A DNA stretch of 64,000 nt from Gemmatimonadota bacterium (GCA_029262175.1 JAJCZV010000062.1:111847-175846), one strand, 5' to 3'; positions 54,347 through 62,483 are shown, counted from the first letter of the stretch. Numbers and translations are program-made. Notes: a model not told the origin generated them from the sequence alone.

Positions 54347-54481
54347 CTAGGGGCTGGGTGACGGTTCGATCCCGCGATCGAGGTGAGGTTTCATCCCATA
54401 GTGTGTCGACTTAAACCCCAGTCCTTCGTAGAAGTTCAATGCGGGTGGATCCAACGCCCGAGGCACGGAGACCGACCCTTT
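54347..54481 (-). pseudogene. C-terminal remnant of a GNAT acetyltransferase
   Basis: The minus-strand frame ends VPRALDPPALNFYEGLGFKS and THYGMKPHLDRG before a stop at 54347. The N-P/DPPALNFYEGLGF-type helix-strand is the hallmark of the GNAT C-terminus. The upstream part of the domain is absent: the frame continues into the oppositely oriented DinB gene, which occupies the place of the acetyltransferase body. I infer truncation of an older GNAT gene. Confidence 0.6.
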
Positions 54482-54499
54482 AGCGAACGGCGACAGGAC

Positions 54500-54979
54500 A
54501 TGTCCGACACGACGGAGATGTCGCGAATCTGCGACCAACTCGACCGAGCATTCGATGGCGCGTCTTGGCATGGGCCGCCGATCCTCGACGTTCTGGCCGA
54601 GGTGACCGTCACCCAGGCCGTCTCTCGACCGATACCCGGGGCCCACTCTGCGTGGGAGCTCGTCCATCACATCACTTCGTGGCTCTCGATCGTGCGCAGG
54701 CGGGCCGGCGGGGAAGCCGTTCACGAGATCCCGACCGAGACGGACTGGCCGCCGGTAGAAGACGTCTCGGCCGCGGCCTGGCAGCGGGCACGCCAGAACC
54801 TGAAAGATGAGTACGACGGACTCCGAGCCTTCATCGCGCAGCTGTCGGACGATGACCTGGGGAATCGAGTCGAAGGCAAACTCCGCGAGTACACCGTCTA
54901 TCAGGACCTACATGGAGTGATTCAGCACAGCCTCTATCACACCGGCCAGATCGCGCTGCAGATCAAGGCCGCCGAATAG
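54500..54979 (+). CDS. DinB-superfamily protein
   Basis: From ATG 54500 this gives 159 residues with the four-helix DinB pattern: MSRICDQLDRAFDGASWHGP, HSAWELVHHITSWLS and HGVIQHSLYHTGQIALQIK. The histidines should bind a divalent metal. DinB-like proteins include thiol transferases such as mycothiol- or bacillithiol-dependent enzymes. The 3' end overlaps the convergent gene at 54963. Confidence 0.85.
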   Translation: MSDTTEMSRICDQLDRAFDGASWHGPPILDVLAEVTVTQAVSRPIPGAHSAWELVHHITSWLSIVRRRAGGEAVHEIPTETDWPPVEDVSAAAWQRARQNLKDEYDGLRAFIAQLSDDDLGNRVEGKLREYTVYQDLHGVIQHSLYHTGQIALQIKAAE

Positions 54980-55532
54980 CCGGCAACGCGGGAATCGGTG
55001 GCGGCGCCGCCGTGACGCACGGTGTTCGGGCAAAATCGAGCACCGCCACCGGAAAATCCGCTGTGGGGCGTCCGAGCGAGATTTGGTATTCTAGGGGGAT
55101 GTAGATCGCAGTGGCCTTGAGGTCGCGTTCGTCATCCAGGGACGCCAAAAGCAGAACGCCAGGCAGACCGCCGATTCCGCCGACGTTGAACGCCCCCGAA
55201 CGATTCGCCCACCACGCGTCGAAGCCTGCCACCGGGCCTCCGGCATAGTCGCGGGCGATCGCCTGCCGTCGCACGGTTGGGTTCGAGGAAAAATGGACTT
55301 GACTCCGGGATGAGATTCCGGGGGGCCACAACGGGCGCGTGCGCAGCCGTACGGTCGCTGGGAGCGAGGGGAGTTCGATCCGGCGATGTTCCCAATCGCG
55401 AAGCTCCCACGCGAGAACCTTGATGCGATAGCAACCAGATAGTTGCGTGACGGTTACTTCGCTCGGATCCTGAGCGGACACGGCACCGACGCAAATCGCA
55501 GATAGCGCGACGTACAGCGTGAGTGTTCGGAT
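54963..55532 (-). CDS. Secreted hypothetical protein, non-canonical start
   Basis: The frame encodes a signal peptide (IRTLTLYVALSAICVGAVSA, cleavage before QDP) and a beta-rich domain (VTQLSGCYRIKVLAWELRDW, IGGLPGVLLLASLDDERDL) ending in a proline-rich tail. The only canonical start, GTG 55481, lies after the signal peptide. Upstream the frame is open to a stop at 55542-55544 with no ATG/GTG/TTG; ATC 55532 has AGGGGG 5 nt before it. I extend to that codon. The function is unknown. Confidence 0.65.
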   Translation of the reverse strand: MRTLTLYVALSAICVGAVSAQDPSEVTVTQLSGCYRIKVLAWELRDWEHRRIELPSLPATVRLRTRPLWPPGISSRSQVHFSSNPTVRRQAIARDYAGGPVAGFDAWWANRSGAFNVGGIGGLPGVLLLASLDDERDLKATAIYIPLEYQISLGRPTADFPVAVLDFARTPCVTAAPPPIPALPAIRRP

Positions 55533-55636
55533 CGGGGCCCCCTAGCCGGTTCGCAAACACGTTAGCCCGGTACTTCCACCATGTATGACGCGGGAGTCCC
55601 CGACCCGCACACAACGCGTGGCCTCCGGCGCTGTAC

Positions 55637-55656
55637 CGTTAGGGCTGGTCTAACGT
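55637..55656. other. Hairpin CGTTAG/CTAACG after the metallophosphoesterase gene
   Basis: CGTTAG (55637-55642) and CTAACG (55650-55655) form an inverted repeat with a 7-nt loop. It includes the metallophosphoesterase stop codon. A longer imperfect pairing connects AGCCCGGTAC near 55564 with GTACC...GGGCT near 55634-55646. No T-tract follows, so a terminator role is only possible. Confidence 0.4.
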
Positions 55657-56396
55657 AGGGCCGCCTGTTCGAAGAGGCCGAGCATCTGCTCCTCCGACGG
55701 GGGACGCAGGACGTTGCGCTTGGCGAACTCCTCCGCGCGCGGGTAGTCCGACGCCACGATCCGCGCGGCGGCTCTCGAGAGGTCGAACGACGTGGTTCGT
55801 AGCTCGACATCGGATCCGACCAGCAGCCAGTAGGCGCCAGCTTCACCAAACGGCATTCCGACGCTCCCCGCGTTCACGACTCTCACATCGCCGATGTGCC
55901 GGTCAAACTGCATGTGCGTATGACCGCAGACGACGATGTCGGCGTCCACCGCATCGAACGTCGCGGCAAGGCGTGATTCGGGCGTCACGCGCGTAAAGAT
56001 CTCCGCGTCGCTGCGGGGCGTCGCGTGACAAAACATCACTCGGCCCAGAGGAGGAAGGTCGAGCGTGACGGTATCCGGCCAGGTCGCCAGTAGTTCCATG
56101 TCCTGACTTCGAAGCGCGGCCCCCGTCCATCGGAGGTCCCCGCGAAACTGCTCCGGCACTCTGTCGATGTCCCCGCCCTCGAACGCGGCAAGCACATCGT
56201 TCTCTCCGTTGCCGACGATAAAGTCGGTCGATTCGGGCAGCCGACTCAGAGCGGCCAGGGTCTCGCGGGGCAGCGGGCCCGGCACCACGTCGCCGCCAAT
56301 GACGATGTGGTCGACATCCAGCTCGAGCAGCTCAGCGAGCACCGCTTCCAACGCGGGGAGGTTTCCATGGATGTCGTAGAGTGCGGCGACCCTCAT
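55650..56396 (-). CDS. Calcineurin-like metallophosphoesterase (YfcE/MJ0936-like)
   Basis: This 248-residue protein has DIHGN (residues 8-12), GGDVVPGP, GNGEND, CHATP and CGHTHMQFDR, the two-metal site of small cytoplasmic phosphodiesterases. GSVGMPFG is the usual late motif. The substrate is probably a small phosphodiester; it has not been identified from the sequence. It is a single-domain protein and distinct from the Mre11-type gene at 12215. Confidence 0.93.
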   Translation of the reverse strand: MRVAALYDIHGNLPALEAVLAELLELDVDHIVIGGDVVPGPLPRETLAALSRLPESTDFIVGNGENDVLAAFEGGDIDRVPEQFRGDLRWTGAALRSQDMELLATWPDTVTLDLPPLGRVMFCHATPRSDAEIFTRVTPESRLAATFDAVDADIVVCGHTHMQFDRHIGDVRVVNAGSVGMPFGEAGAYWLLVGSDVELRTTSFDLSRAAARIVASDYPRAEEFAKRNVLRPPSEEQMLGLFEQAALR

Positions 56397-56420
56397 GGTC
56401 AGTGGCCCCCGATCCAGGTC

Positions 56421-57125
56421 TTACTCGGCGTCGTCGTCGTCGGCCGTCGAGGCTTCGAGAAGGGTGCGTGCCCGCTCGGCGATGTGTTCCATCTGTTGTT
56501 CGCGTTCCCTCGCCCAGCGGGGTAGTTGAAGCATGTTGGACGCCAGGGCCCCGATGCCTGCGGCCCCAAAGAACATCGGGAGTACCAGTTCCAGACCGAG
56601 CTTGCCTTTGGAGGCCATCGCTACAAACATGATGATGGACATCACCAGGAACATGCTGCCCATCGCCGTCATGCTGTACGTCACTTCTCTGAACGTCGTC
56701 ATGCGCAATCGGTAGCCGTCGTCCGTTGGCTCGTGAAACGCGTGCAGGTTGCCGTTGCTCCACTCGCGAAGACCGCCGTGAGAGGTGACTTCGCCTTTGG
56801 CGTCGAACGTCGCGCGCAGTTCCGCGACGAGGAGCTCCCACTCCCGATCGGTGGCAGCGCGAGGAAGGTCGACGACTCGGCCGACCGAGAGGGGCTGCCC
56901 CATATGCTTGCGTTGCGGGAGCGTTTCACCACGAACGTCGACCGCAGAGGCCGCCGCCGCGATGCGCTCGGGTGGGAGGCCGACCTGGGCTCCGACCTCT
57001 TGAAGCTCTTCGAGCGTGAGCCCGTCGTGATTCGGCAACGCAAGCGGGCCAGCTTCGGCCGTCTGCGTCGCGAGGGCGAAGATCTCTTCTACTTCCGCGT
57101 CGTGGTATCTGCGTTTTGTCGACAT
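56421..57125 (-). CDS. Membrane protein with N-terminal helical domain
   Basis: From ATG 57125 this gives 234 residues. It starts with a helical module (YHDAEVEEIFALATQTAEAG, GLTLEELQEVGAQVGLPPERI) that recurs in many Gemmatimonadota-like proteins. A middle domain and two membrane helices follow (MGSMFLVMSIIMFVAMAS and LELVLPMFFGAAGIGALA), and it ends with an acidic tail. The function is unknown. It is followed by the metallophosphoesterase after 24 nt. Confidence 0.72.
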   Translation of the reverse strand: MSTKRRYHDAEVEEIFALATQTAEAGPLALPNHDGLTLEELQEVGAQVGLPPERIAAAASAVDVRGETLPQRKHMGQPLSVGRVVDLPRAATDREWELLVAELRATFDAKGEVTSHGGLREWSNGNLHAFHEPTDDGYRLRMTTFREVTYSMTAMGSMFLVMSIIMFVAMASKGKLGLELVLPMFFGAAGIGALASNMLQLPRWAREREQQMEHIAERARTLLEASTADDDDAE

Positions 57126-57160
57126 CGCCGCGCTACTGAGGTGGAACGAAGGGTCCGCTG

Positions 57161-57316
57161 CTAGGTCGACTCTGGGGCGAGGGGCCGGCGGAAGCAAACA
57201 TTGCGTTGGACCTCCTGGAAGCCCACGGCCTCCTCCGTTGTCGATTCCGGCCACAGCGCGATCCTCATCCGGATCAGCTCGTCTCGGTCAGACGGCAGCG
57301 CAGCGCGGACGATCAT
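57161..57316 (-). pseudogene. AAC(6')-like acetyltransferase with the middle deleted
   Basis: This 51-codon frame starts MIVRAALPSDRDELIRMRIA and LWPESTTEE, the N-terminus of AAC(6')-type GNAT enzymes. It then passes directly into VGFQEVQRNVCFRRPL, which is their C-terminus. About 90-100 residues holding the acetyl-CoA site are missing, yet the frame is kept. It overlaps the upstream gene (ATGA), so it once sat in an operon. It cannot be an active acetyltransferase. Confidence 0.7.
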
Positions 57317-57768
57317 CGGGGGATCTTGAAGAAGGCGCGAAACGCCGCTGGGTCGGGAATGTTCGCGTAAAGGTCGACGTAGATCGGGCTGCGACCTCGG
57401 ACCGGAATCCAGGCGCGTGGGGCGGCGATGTGATCCACCGTCGCCTGAGCCGTCTGCTTGACCCGAGGTCGACCAAGCGCATCTCGTCGGATACGCCGTC
57501 GCAAGAAGAACAGATTCGTGACGACGATCTCCTCCCCGGCCACCTGATCTATTCGGACCGCCAGTACCCAGGGGAAAAACAGCGAAGGAACCGCGAGGGG
57601 AAGCGCCATCGCGACAAACCACCAGCTCCCGAACCGAACCGCCCCGAGCAACAGAAATGCCGACGCGGTGAGTGCGACTGCGATCAGGGCGCGCCAGAAC
57701 CACGCGATCCAGCCGTACTGATAGAGCACCACGATGGGCTCGTCCGGCGGGTGGCTACCGGCATCCAT
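57313..57768 (-). CDS. Small membrane protein with PH-like region
   Basis: From ATG 57768 this gives 151 residues with two membrane helices (FWRALIAVALTASAFLLLGA and WWFVAMALPLAVPSLFFPW). A soluble C-terminal part contains IVVTNLFFLRRRIRRDALGR and resembles bacterial PH-like (bPH2/YdbS) domains in layout. No function is assigned. It overlaps the AAC(6') remnant by 4 nt. Confidence 0.68.
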   Translation of the reverse strand: MDAGSHPPDEPIVVLYQYGWIAWFWRALIAVALTASAFLLLGAVRFGSWWFVAMALPLAVPSLFFPWVLAVRIDQVAGEEIVVTNLFFLRRRIRRDALGRPRVKQTAQATVDHIAAPRAWIPVRGRSPIYVDLYANIPDPAAFRAFFKIPR

Positions 57769-57869
57769 ACGGGCGATGGGGGCCCTCCACGATAGAGGTA
57801 CGGCATGATCTCGAGCGCACAATTCTAGAATGTGGGAGCCCTGAACTACAATCCCACTACCGGAGTGGC

Positions 57870-58562
57870 TTAGCGCCGGGCGACTTTTTTCGCGATTCGG
57901 ACCACAGGGCGGTGCGCTTCGCCTTTGACCAGCCAGGAACTCGCGAATGCCAGCAGTGCGATGGCCTCCGGCCAAAAGATCGGTCGATCGGTGATGAGCG
58001 ACGTGCCCGCCCACAGCACGCTTGCGATCATGACGCCGCCGCACCCCAAGTAGAACCGATTTCGCCACTGTTTGTCTCGCGAGGCTTCTTCGTCCTTCGG
58101 TACGCTCGATTTTCTGAACAGCCACACCGAAAAGGCGATGAAGACCAGAAACAGACAGACCGCCGAACCATAGTGGATCGTGCGCGTCATCTCGCTCCAC
58201 CACGCCGGCGGATCCAAGCCTTCGGGGGCCGCCGTGGGGAACAGCGCGACGCCCAACGCGCAGATCCCGCCGATCGCCCCCAACCTTTGGTCGGCGCGAG
58301 AGCCGCGGTACCCTTGATACGTAAACAGAAACAAGGACAGCGCGAACAGCACCCCAACGAAGATGCTGACTGCGCCGGTGTAGTAGTAGGCGCTGATCGA
58401 ATCCAAAATCTCGCGCGACGGAAGCCCTGGAGTCGGTCGCAACGCAGCGACCGCAACCAACAGAAACGGCAGCGACAACCCGAGGCAACCGATCAGCCGG
58501 CGGTGCCACAAGTACGAAAGGTCTCGTGCGTCAGGGTCTTTCTGTGAGGTATCGATGGCCAC
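57870..58562 (-). CDS. Six-helix membrane protein (DUF998-like)
   Basis: This 230-residue protein has about six membrane helices (LSLPFLLVAVAAL, GAVSIFVGVLFALSLFLFTY, GAIGGICALGVALFP, VCLFLVFIAFSVWLF) and an ISAYYYTGAVS motif after the first helix. A basic tail ends it. It may belong to the DUF998/DUF4386-like group; no transport or enzyme motif is present. Its 5' end is divergent from nothing obvious, with a 90-nt gap to the isochorismatase gene. Confidence 0.72.
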   Translation of the reverse strand: MAIDTSQKDPDARDLSYLWHRRLIGCLGLSLPFLLVAVAALRPTPGLPSREILDSISAYYYTGAVSIFVGVLFALSLFLFTYQGYRGSRADQRLGAIGGICALGVALFPTAAPEGLDPPAWWSEMTRTIHYGSAVCLFLVFIAFSVWLFRKSSVPKDEEASRDKQWRNRFYLGCGGVMIASVLWAGTSLITDRPIFWPEAIALLAFASSWLVKGEAHRPVVRIAKKVARR

Positions 58563-58650
58563 AGCCCCTCCGGATCGCTAAGCCAGTTCGAAGTCAACCA
58601 GCAAGGGCGACGGAACGCCTCCGAGCCCCGCGGTCAGGGCGAGCCTCCGC

Positions 58651-59190
58651 CTAGGCAAATACGTCTTCCGCAGCGCAAAGAGTCACGTACGTGCCTCCAA
58701 GGGTCGAATTGTGATGCTCGATGATCTGGGGCGCGCTCAAGGAACCCGCGTCATCGGTCGTATGGGCGTCCTCGACAAGCAGGACTTCGTAGCCCAGTCC
58801 TTGGGCCCGACGACACGTAGTGTCCACGCAGTACTCGGATTGCATCCCGCAAACCACCAGGGTCGTGATCTCGAGGTTGTCGAGTTCCGCCTTCAGATCC
58901 GTGTGCAAGAACGCGTCAGATTCCTTCTTCTGGATCGCGAGCTCGCCGGGTCCTGGCGCGATCGCCGAGTGCACTTTCCAGCCCGCCGTGCCGGGCTCCA
59001 GCGCATGACCGGGCGGCCCGCACTGCTGGACGTAGACGACCGGGACTCCGCTCGAACGGGCCCGCCCCAGGAGCGTGGCGATACGAGAAAGGAGTGCGGC
59101 GGGCCCATGGGGGTGGAATTCGGCCATCGAAAAGAGGGCCTCCTGCACATCGATGATGAGAAGCGCAGTACGTTCGTTGGCAGGCACCAT
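58651..59190 (-). CDS. Isochorismatase-family cysteine hydrolase
   Basis: This 179-residue protein has the catalytic triad residues of the family: Asp in TALLIIDVQEALF, Lys in GWKVHSAI and Cys in GMQSEYCVDTT. IQKKESDAFLHTDLKAEL is the usual middle motif. It is cytoplasmic and hydrolyses a C-N bond in an amide such as nicotinamide or a related compound; the specific substrate is unclear. Confidence 0.93.
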   Translation of the reverse strand: MVPANERTALLIIDVQEALFSMAEFHPHGPAALLSRIATLLGRARSSGVPVVYVQQCGPPGHALEPGTAGWKVHSAIAPGPGELAIQKKESDAFLHTDLKAELDNLEITTLVVCGMQSEYCVDTTCRRAQGLGYEVLLVEDAHTTDDAGSLSAPQIIEHHNSTLGGTYVTLCAAEDVFA

Positions 59191-59208
59191 CTAGTGTATT
59201 CCTCTAAC

Positions 59209-59628
59209 CTAGCGGACAGAGTTCGTAGAGCTGTGATACGTAAGGGCCGCCGCGACACAGGCAGAAAGCGCTTCAATCGGCAGTTCATCGTCCTGCTCAA
59301 AGACGATGCTACGATCGCCATCAAAGTCCAAGACGCCCGCAAACTGTGTTCTAAATGTCTCGACAAGGGTGGTCTGACAATGAAAATGCATCGCGAAGCG
59401 GGTAGGAGCAGAGGCTTTCCACGCGAGGCGCACCGTAGTTCCGCTCTTGCTCGTTGATGTCAGGTACGCGGGCTCACCCCACTTCAGCGTCTCCTCAATC
59501 TCTCCCACCCCTTCTGTAGATGCGGCGACATTGAAGATGAGTGTTCGCAACACGAGGAGTTTCTTACGAATATGCGGCGGGTATCCTGCGAAGACTTCGG
59601 CGACCCTCTGGTTAGGGATCGATGTCAC
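59209..59628 (-). CDS. DUF1801 domain protein
   Basis: From GTG 59628, overlapping the NUDIX stop (GTGA), this gives 139 residues. EIEETLKWGEPAYLT, KSGTTVRLAWKA and FAMHFHCQTTLVETFR match DUF1801. The longer frame upstream has no family similarity. It is coupled to the NUDIX hydrolase gene and may share a stress or repair role with it. A second family member is at 4878-5300. Confidence 0.86.
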   Translation of the reverse strand: MTSIPNQRVAEVFAGYPPHIRKKLLVLRTLIFNVAASTEGVGEIEETLKWGEPAYLTSTSKSGTTVRLAWKASAPTRFAMHFHCQTTLVETFRTQFAGVLDFDGDRSIVFEQDDELPIEALSACVAAALTYHSSTNSVR

Positions 59629-60071
59629 GTCGAGACCTCCGCGAGGAGTTCGGGGATCCAGCCGGGAAGGAACGTCTCTTTTGACCGCCGCACGTCGGTC
59701 AGCGACCACCACCGAGCTTCACGGATCGTTCGGCGCTCTTCAGCGCTCCATCGTGAGGATACCGGTTCTCTGCTGTTGACGCGCACCGGAAAGTACCTCT
59801 CCTTCCAATACGCGGGCTCATCTTCGGCGACGCAAAAGGCCTCGTTCCTCGATCGAAGCTCGCGGCCGATTTCAGCCACGAACCCCGTCTCCTCTGATAG
59901 CTCGCGTCTCGCGGCATCGATATACCCCTCGTCCCCTCTCAACTCCCCGCCAGCGGTAGCCCAGAACGACCGTTGAGCCGTCGATTCGTAGCGAAAAGGA
60001 AATAGGCGATCCGTCTCATCGAGAATAAAGAGTCGAGAGCACCTCTTGGTCGGAATGCTGCGGGTCACCAT
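59625..60071 (-). CDS. NUDIX hydrolase
   Basis: This 148-residue protein has a complete Nudix box (GELRGDEGYIDAARRELSEE plus TGF), which matches G-x5-E-x7-R-E-U-x-E-E-x-G-U. The YESTAQRSFWATAGGEL lead-in is typical of the ADP-ribose/nucleotide pyrophosphatase branch. It is cytoplasmic, and its substrate is a nucleoside diphosphate linked to another moiety. It overlaps the DUF1801 gene and follows the VOC gene after 26 nt. Confidence 0.94.
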   Translation of the reverse strand: MVTRSIPTKRCSRLFILDETDRLFPFRYESTAQRSFWATAGGELRGDEGYIDAARRELSEETGFVAEIGRELRSRNEAFCVAEDEPAYWKERYFPVRVNSREPVSSRWSAEERRTIREARWWSLTDVRRSKETFLPGWIPELLAEVST

Positions 60072-60097
60072 CTAGCTGCCTCAACCGGCGCCTGAGC

Positions 60098-60502
60098 TCA
60101 GGGTTCGGTTGGCCATTGAAAACAAAGCTCGTAGCCGTCGGGGTCCGAGACGATCACTTGCGTCATCCCGTAGGGCGCGACCAGCGGCCCCTCCACCTCG
60201 AGGCCGTGTTCCGTTAGATGCCTGTACGCCTGATCCACGTCAGGGCAGTCGAAGTATAGGACCGTATCGGCGTGGGCATGGGCGCGCGCCGGATCTGGGG
60301 CCGACGGGCGACCGGAGGCTTCGTTGGCGGTATTGAGCATCAATTCCGTGCCGTTCATGCGAAGCCTGACCCAATCCCACTCGTCTCCGGATGGGAAGTG
60401 ATCGACGACCTCGAAGCCCAGAAGATCTCGATAGAACAAAACCGATGCCCGCATGTCGAACACCTGAATGAGTACACAGACACCGTGGACCTTCAGCGTC
60501 AT
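60098..60502 (-). CDS. VOC-family (glyoxalase/dioxygenase-like) protein
   Basis: From ATG 60502 this gives 134 residues with the betaalphabetabetabeta repeats of the vicinal oxygen chelate fold: FYRDLLGFEVVDHFPSGDEW, LMLNTANEASGRP, VLYFDCPDVDQAYRHLTEHG and VSDPDGYELCFQWP. It may bind a metal or be a resistance-type binding protein. It is coupled to an upstream membrane protein gene by an ATGA overlap. Confidence 0.92.
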   Translation of the reverse strand: MTLKVHGVCVLIQVFDMRASVLFYRDLLGFEVVDHFPSGDEWDWVRLRMNGTELMLNTANEASGRPSAPDPARAHAHADTVLYFDCPDVDQAYRHLTEHGLEVEGPLVAPYGMTQVIVSDPDGYELCFQWPTEP

Positions 60503-61137
60503 GACGCCTCCGCCGCGGAGATGAAGCGGTCGAGTGCACCTGTCCGTTCCCCACGCCGAATCGCGACCTCGAGGACCGTCCGCCCGAAGAAATAGAGCGT
60601 TGCCCACGCGGGGAGGAGCGCTGCGCTGCGCCACCCGTTGTCCCAGGAGAAAGCCAATCCGGGGTGCGCCTCCCACCCCAAGGCCGGCAGCCGAAGCACG
60701 ACGACGGCGAACGGTAACAGTACGAACCATAGAAACGTCGGCAGATACCGCACGAGAAAGCCCCCCACATTTCGTTCTGCAAGGTCGAAGTCTCCCCAAA
60801 CGCTCGAGGCGAGGTGCCAGAAGAAGAGGATCGTGATCAGGAACGATGACGACGACGCCCCGAGGATAAGGGCGAACGGGGCATAGATCACGATGAACAC
60901 CCAACGCGGGAAACCTTTCAGGAAGCGGAAACCCACCAAGAAGGCGGTCGAGTGCAACACCAAGAATTCCATCAACAGAAAAAGCTCGACGTCGCGCGCC
61001 ACTTCCAGACCGAGCACCAAGGGATTGATCCAGATGATCGCCATGACCACGGCCGTAGCCGCGTGGGAAAGGACCGCGCCTAGACTTCGAAGGGCGATGG
61101 CGGCCGCGAGGCCCCGAAGCAGCGGTCCGAGGCTCAA
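60499..61137 (-). CDS. Polytopic membrane protein
   Basis: This 212-residue protein has five or six hydrophobic helices (HAATAVVMAIIWINPLVLGL, VFIVIYAPFALILG, FLITILFFWHLASSV, LPTFLWFVLLPFAVVVL) and no signature motif that I recognise. It overlaps the VOC gene downstream and the frameshifted DUF5655 frame upstream by 4 nt each, so the three form one transcription unit. Confidence 0.72.
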   Translation of the reverse strand: MSLGPLLRGLAAAIALRSLGAVLSHAATAVVMAIIWINPLVLGLEVARDVELFLLMEFLVLHSTAFLVGFRFLKGFPRWVFIVIYAPFALILGASSSSFLITILFFWHLASSVWGDFDLAERNVGGFLVRYLPTFLWFVLLPFAVVVLRLPALGWEAHPGLAFSWDNGWRSAALLPAWATLYFFGRTVLEVAIRRGERTGALDRFISAAEAS

Positions 61138-61567
61138 GGTGCCAAGTGTTTGCGGATTCCGACATCATGCGACTCCCCGATCAGCGTGCAGAACGCCGGG
61201 TCGAGGTCGGTGGGCGAGTCTAGACGGAACTGATGACTGCAGGTCTTTAGGCCCAGCTCTTCGACTCTTTGCAGTCTGGGGTGCGTAGCCGAACGTGTCA
61301 GCCACAGGTTCGCGACAAGCCGTTTCTTTCGGGTGGTGCAGCTCGCGAATCGCACCTCTGCTTGAGTCGCGATCCTCGTGTTGTGCGGAATGACTTCCAC
61401 CGTGCCAAACGATTCGATCACTTCGAGGAACCGGTCAAGGTCGCTCAGACCAGCGCATCGCGACCATCGAAATGGCCCTCGAGCGGACAGGTCGAGCAGG
61501 AGTGCCACATGTTTCTGGTCGTGAAGCGATGCCCACACTTCGGGCACGTCCATAGATCACCTGGCAT
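61134..61567 (-). pseudogene. DUF5655 gene with a frameshift
   Basis: One frame begins at ATG 61567 with a zinc-binding-like segment (LWTCPKCGHRFTTRNMWHSC) and DGRDALV, then stops at 61445. A second frame continues with SDLDRFLEVIESFGTVEVIP, TRIATQAEVRFASCTTRKKR, VANLWLTR, CSHQFRLDSPTDLDPAF and stops at 61134. Together they match one DUF5655 protein, so a shift of one base near 61447-61465 has split it. It overlaps the membrane protein gene downstream. Sequencing error cannot be excluded. Confidence 0.72.
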
Positions 61568-61775
61568 CTGCTCCAAACTCCGCCACGAGTTCTCTCCCTC
61601 GCCGTACGCCTGGCCGACAGTGCATCCAATCTGCATCTCAGGACACCGACGCGGAAAGCCGAGACGGATCCCTGCTCGAGTCCAAACTGGCTTCTCCTCT
61701 CTTCATCAACATAGAATCAGGCTTCGTTTGCAATGGGTGAGGTGGGCTGCGAGGCGGGTGAGGCGATGGCATCCG

Positions 61776-62477
61776 ATGGCTGAGGTCGAACTCTACCACC
61801 CTATCAAGCGTTTTCTGGAGGGGCAGGGCTACGTCGTAAAAGGCGAGATCGGGGCCTGCGATATCGTGGCCGTGAGAGGCGACGAACGTCCGGTCGTGGT
61901 CGAGTTGAAAGAGCGCCTGACGCTCGCGCTCATCCTACAAGCGGTCGATCGGCTGGCGATCTCCGATGCCGTCTACATCGCGTTTCGGATTGGGAAGGGA
62001 AACAGCGCCTCCTGGCGTTCTCGCACGAAGCAGGTGAAGAGTCTTCTTCGTCGCCTCGGGTTGGGCCTTCTTACCGTGTCCCCCCACGGGCGGGTCGTGG
62101 CGGTTTTGGATCCGGCGCCGTATCGACCCCGGACGAATGCGGGCCGACGCGAACGCCTGCTCAAGGAGTTCGCGGAGCGCGTCGGCGACCCGGAGGTCGG
62201 GGGCTCTCCCTCGCGGCAGCGACTCACGGCCTATCGACAGGACGCGCTTCGATGCGCTCGGGAACTGGCCGCCGAGAGTGTCCTCAAAGTCAAAGACATC
62301 CGCGAGCGAACGGGTGTAGGGCGCGCCGGTCCCATCTTGAGAGACAACCACTATGGGTGGTTCGACCGGGTAAAGACAGGCTATTACGAACTCACCCCGA
62401 AGGGCGGTCGCGACCTCGTCGACTGGTCCGACGCGCTGAAGGACCTCCCACCCAGGTCGCGAGAGGCGGTTCGTTGA
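61776..62477 (+). CDS. DUF2161 family, PD-(D/E)xK nuclease-like protein
   Basis: From ATG 61776 this gives 233 residues. YHPIKRFLEGQGYVVKGEIG, ACDIVAVRG and PVVVELK supply the E/D...ExK arrangement of the restriction-endonuclease fold, as in DUF2161. The C-terminal half has a winged-helix-like part (LKVKDIRERTGVGRAGPILR, HYGWFDRVKTGYYELT). It may cut nucleic acid, but a partner is not visible. It is the only plus-strand gene of this stretch. Confidence 0.87.
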   Translation: MAEVELYHPIKRFLEGQGYVVKGEIGACDIVAVRGDERPVVVELKERLTLALILQAVDRLAISDAVYIAFRIGKGNSASWRSRTKQVKSLLRRLGLGLLTVSPHGRVVAVLDPAPYRPRTNAGRRERLLKEFAERVGDPEVGGSPSRQRLTAYRQDALRCARELAAESVLKVKDIRERTGVGRAGPILRDNHYGWFDRVKTGYYELTPKGGRDLVDWSDALKDLPPRSREAVR

Positions 62478-62483
62478 TTGCCC

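Noticed and set aside
54358..54385. GGTTCGATCCC resembling a tRNA T-loop
   Set aside because: No acceptor stem or anticodon arm can be folded around it, and it encodes the end of the GNAT remnant.
55559..55656. GTTAG/CTAAC inverted repeats resembling an integron attC site
   Set aside because: Core-site orientation is wrong for attC (GTT outside left, AAC outside right), and no integrase or cassette array is nearby.
57313..58509. 398-codon minus-strand frame suggesting a long protein
   Set aside because: Only the C-terminal part from ATG 57768 has membrane and PH-like pattern; the upstream part is an off-frame reading of the six-helix membrane protein gene.
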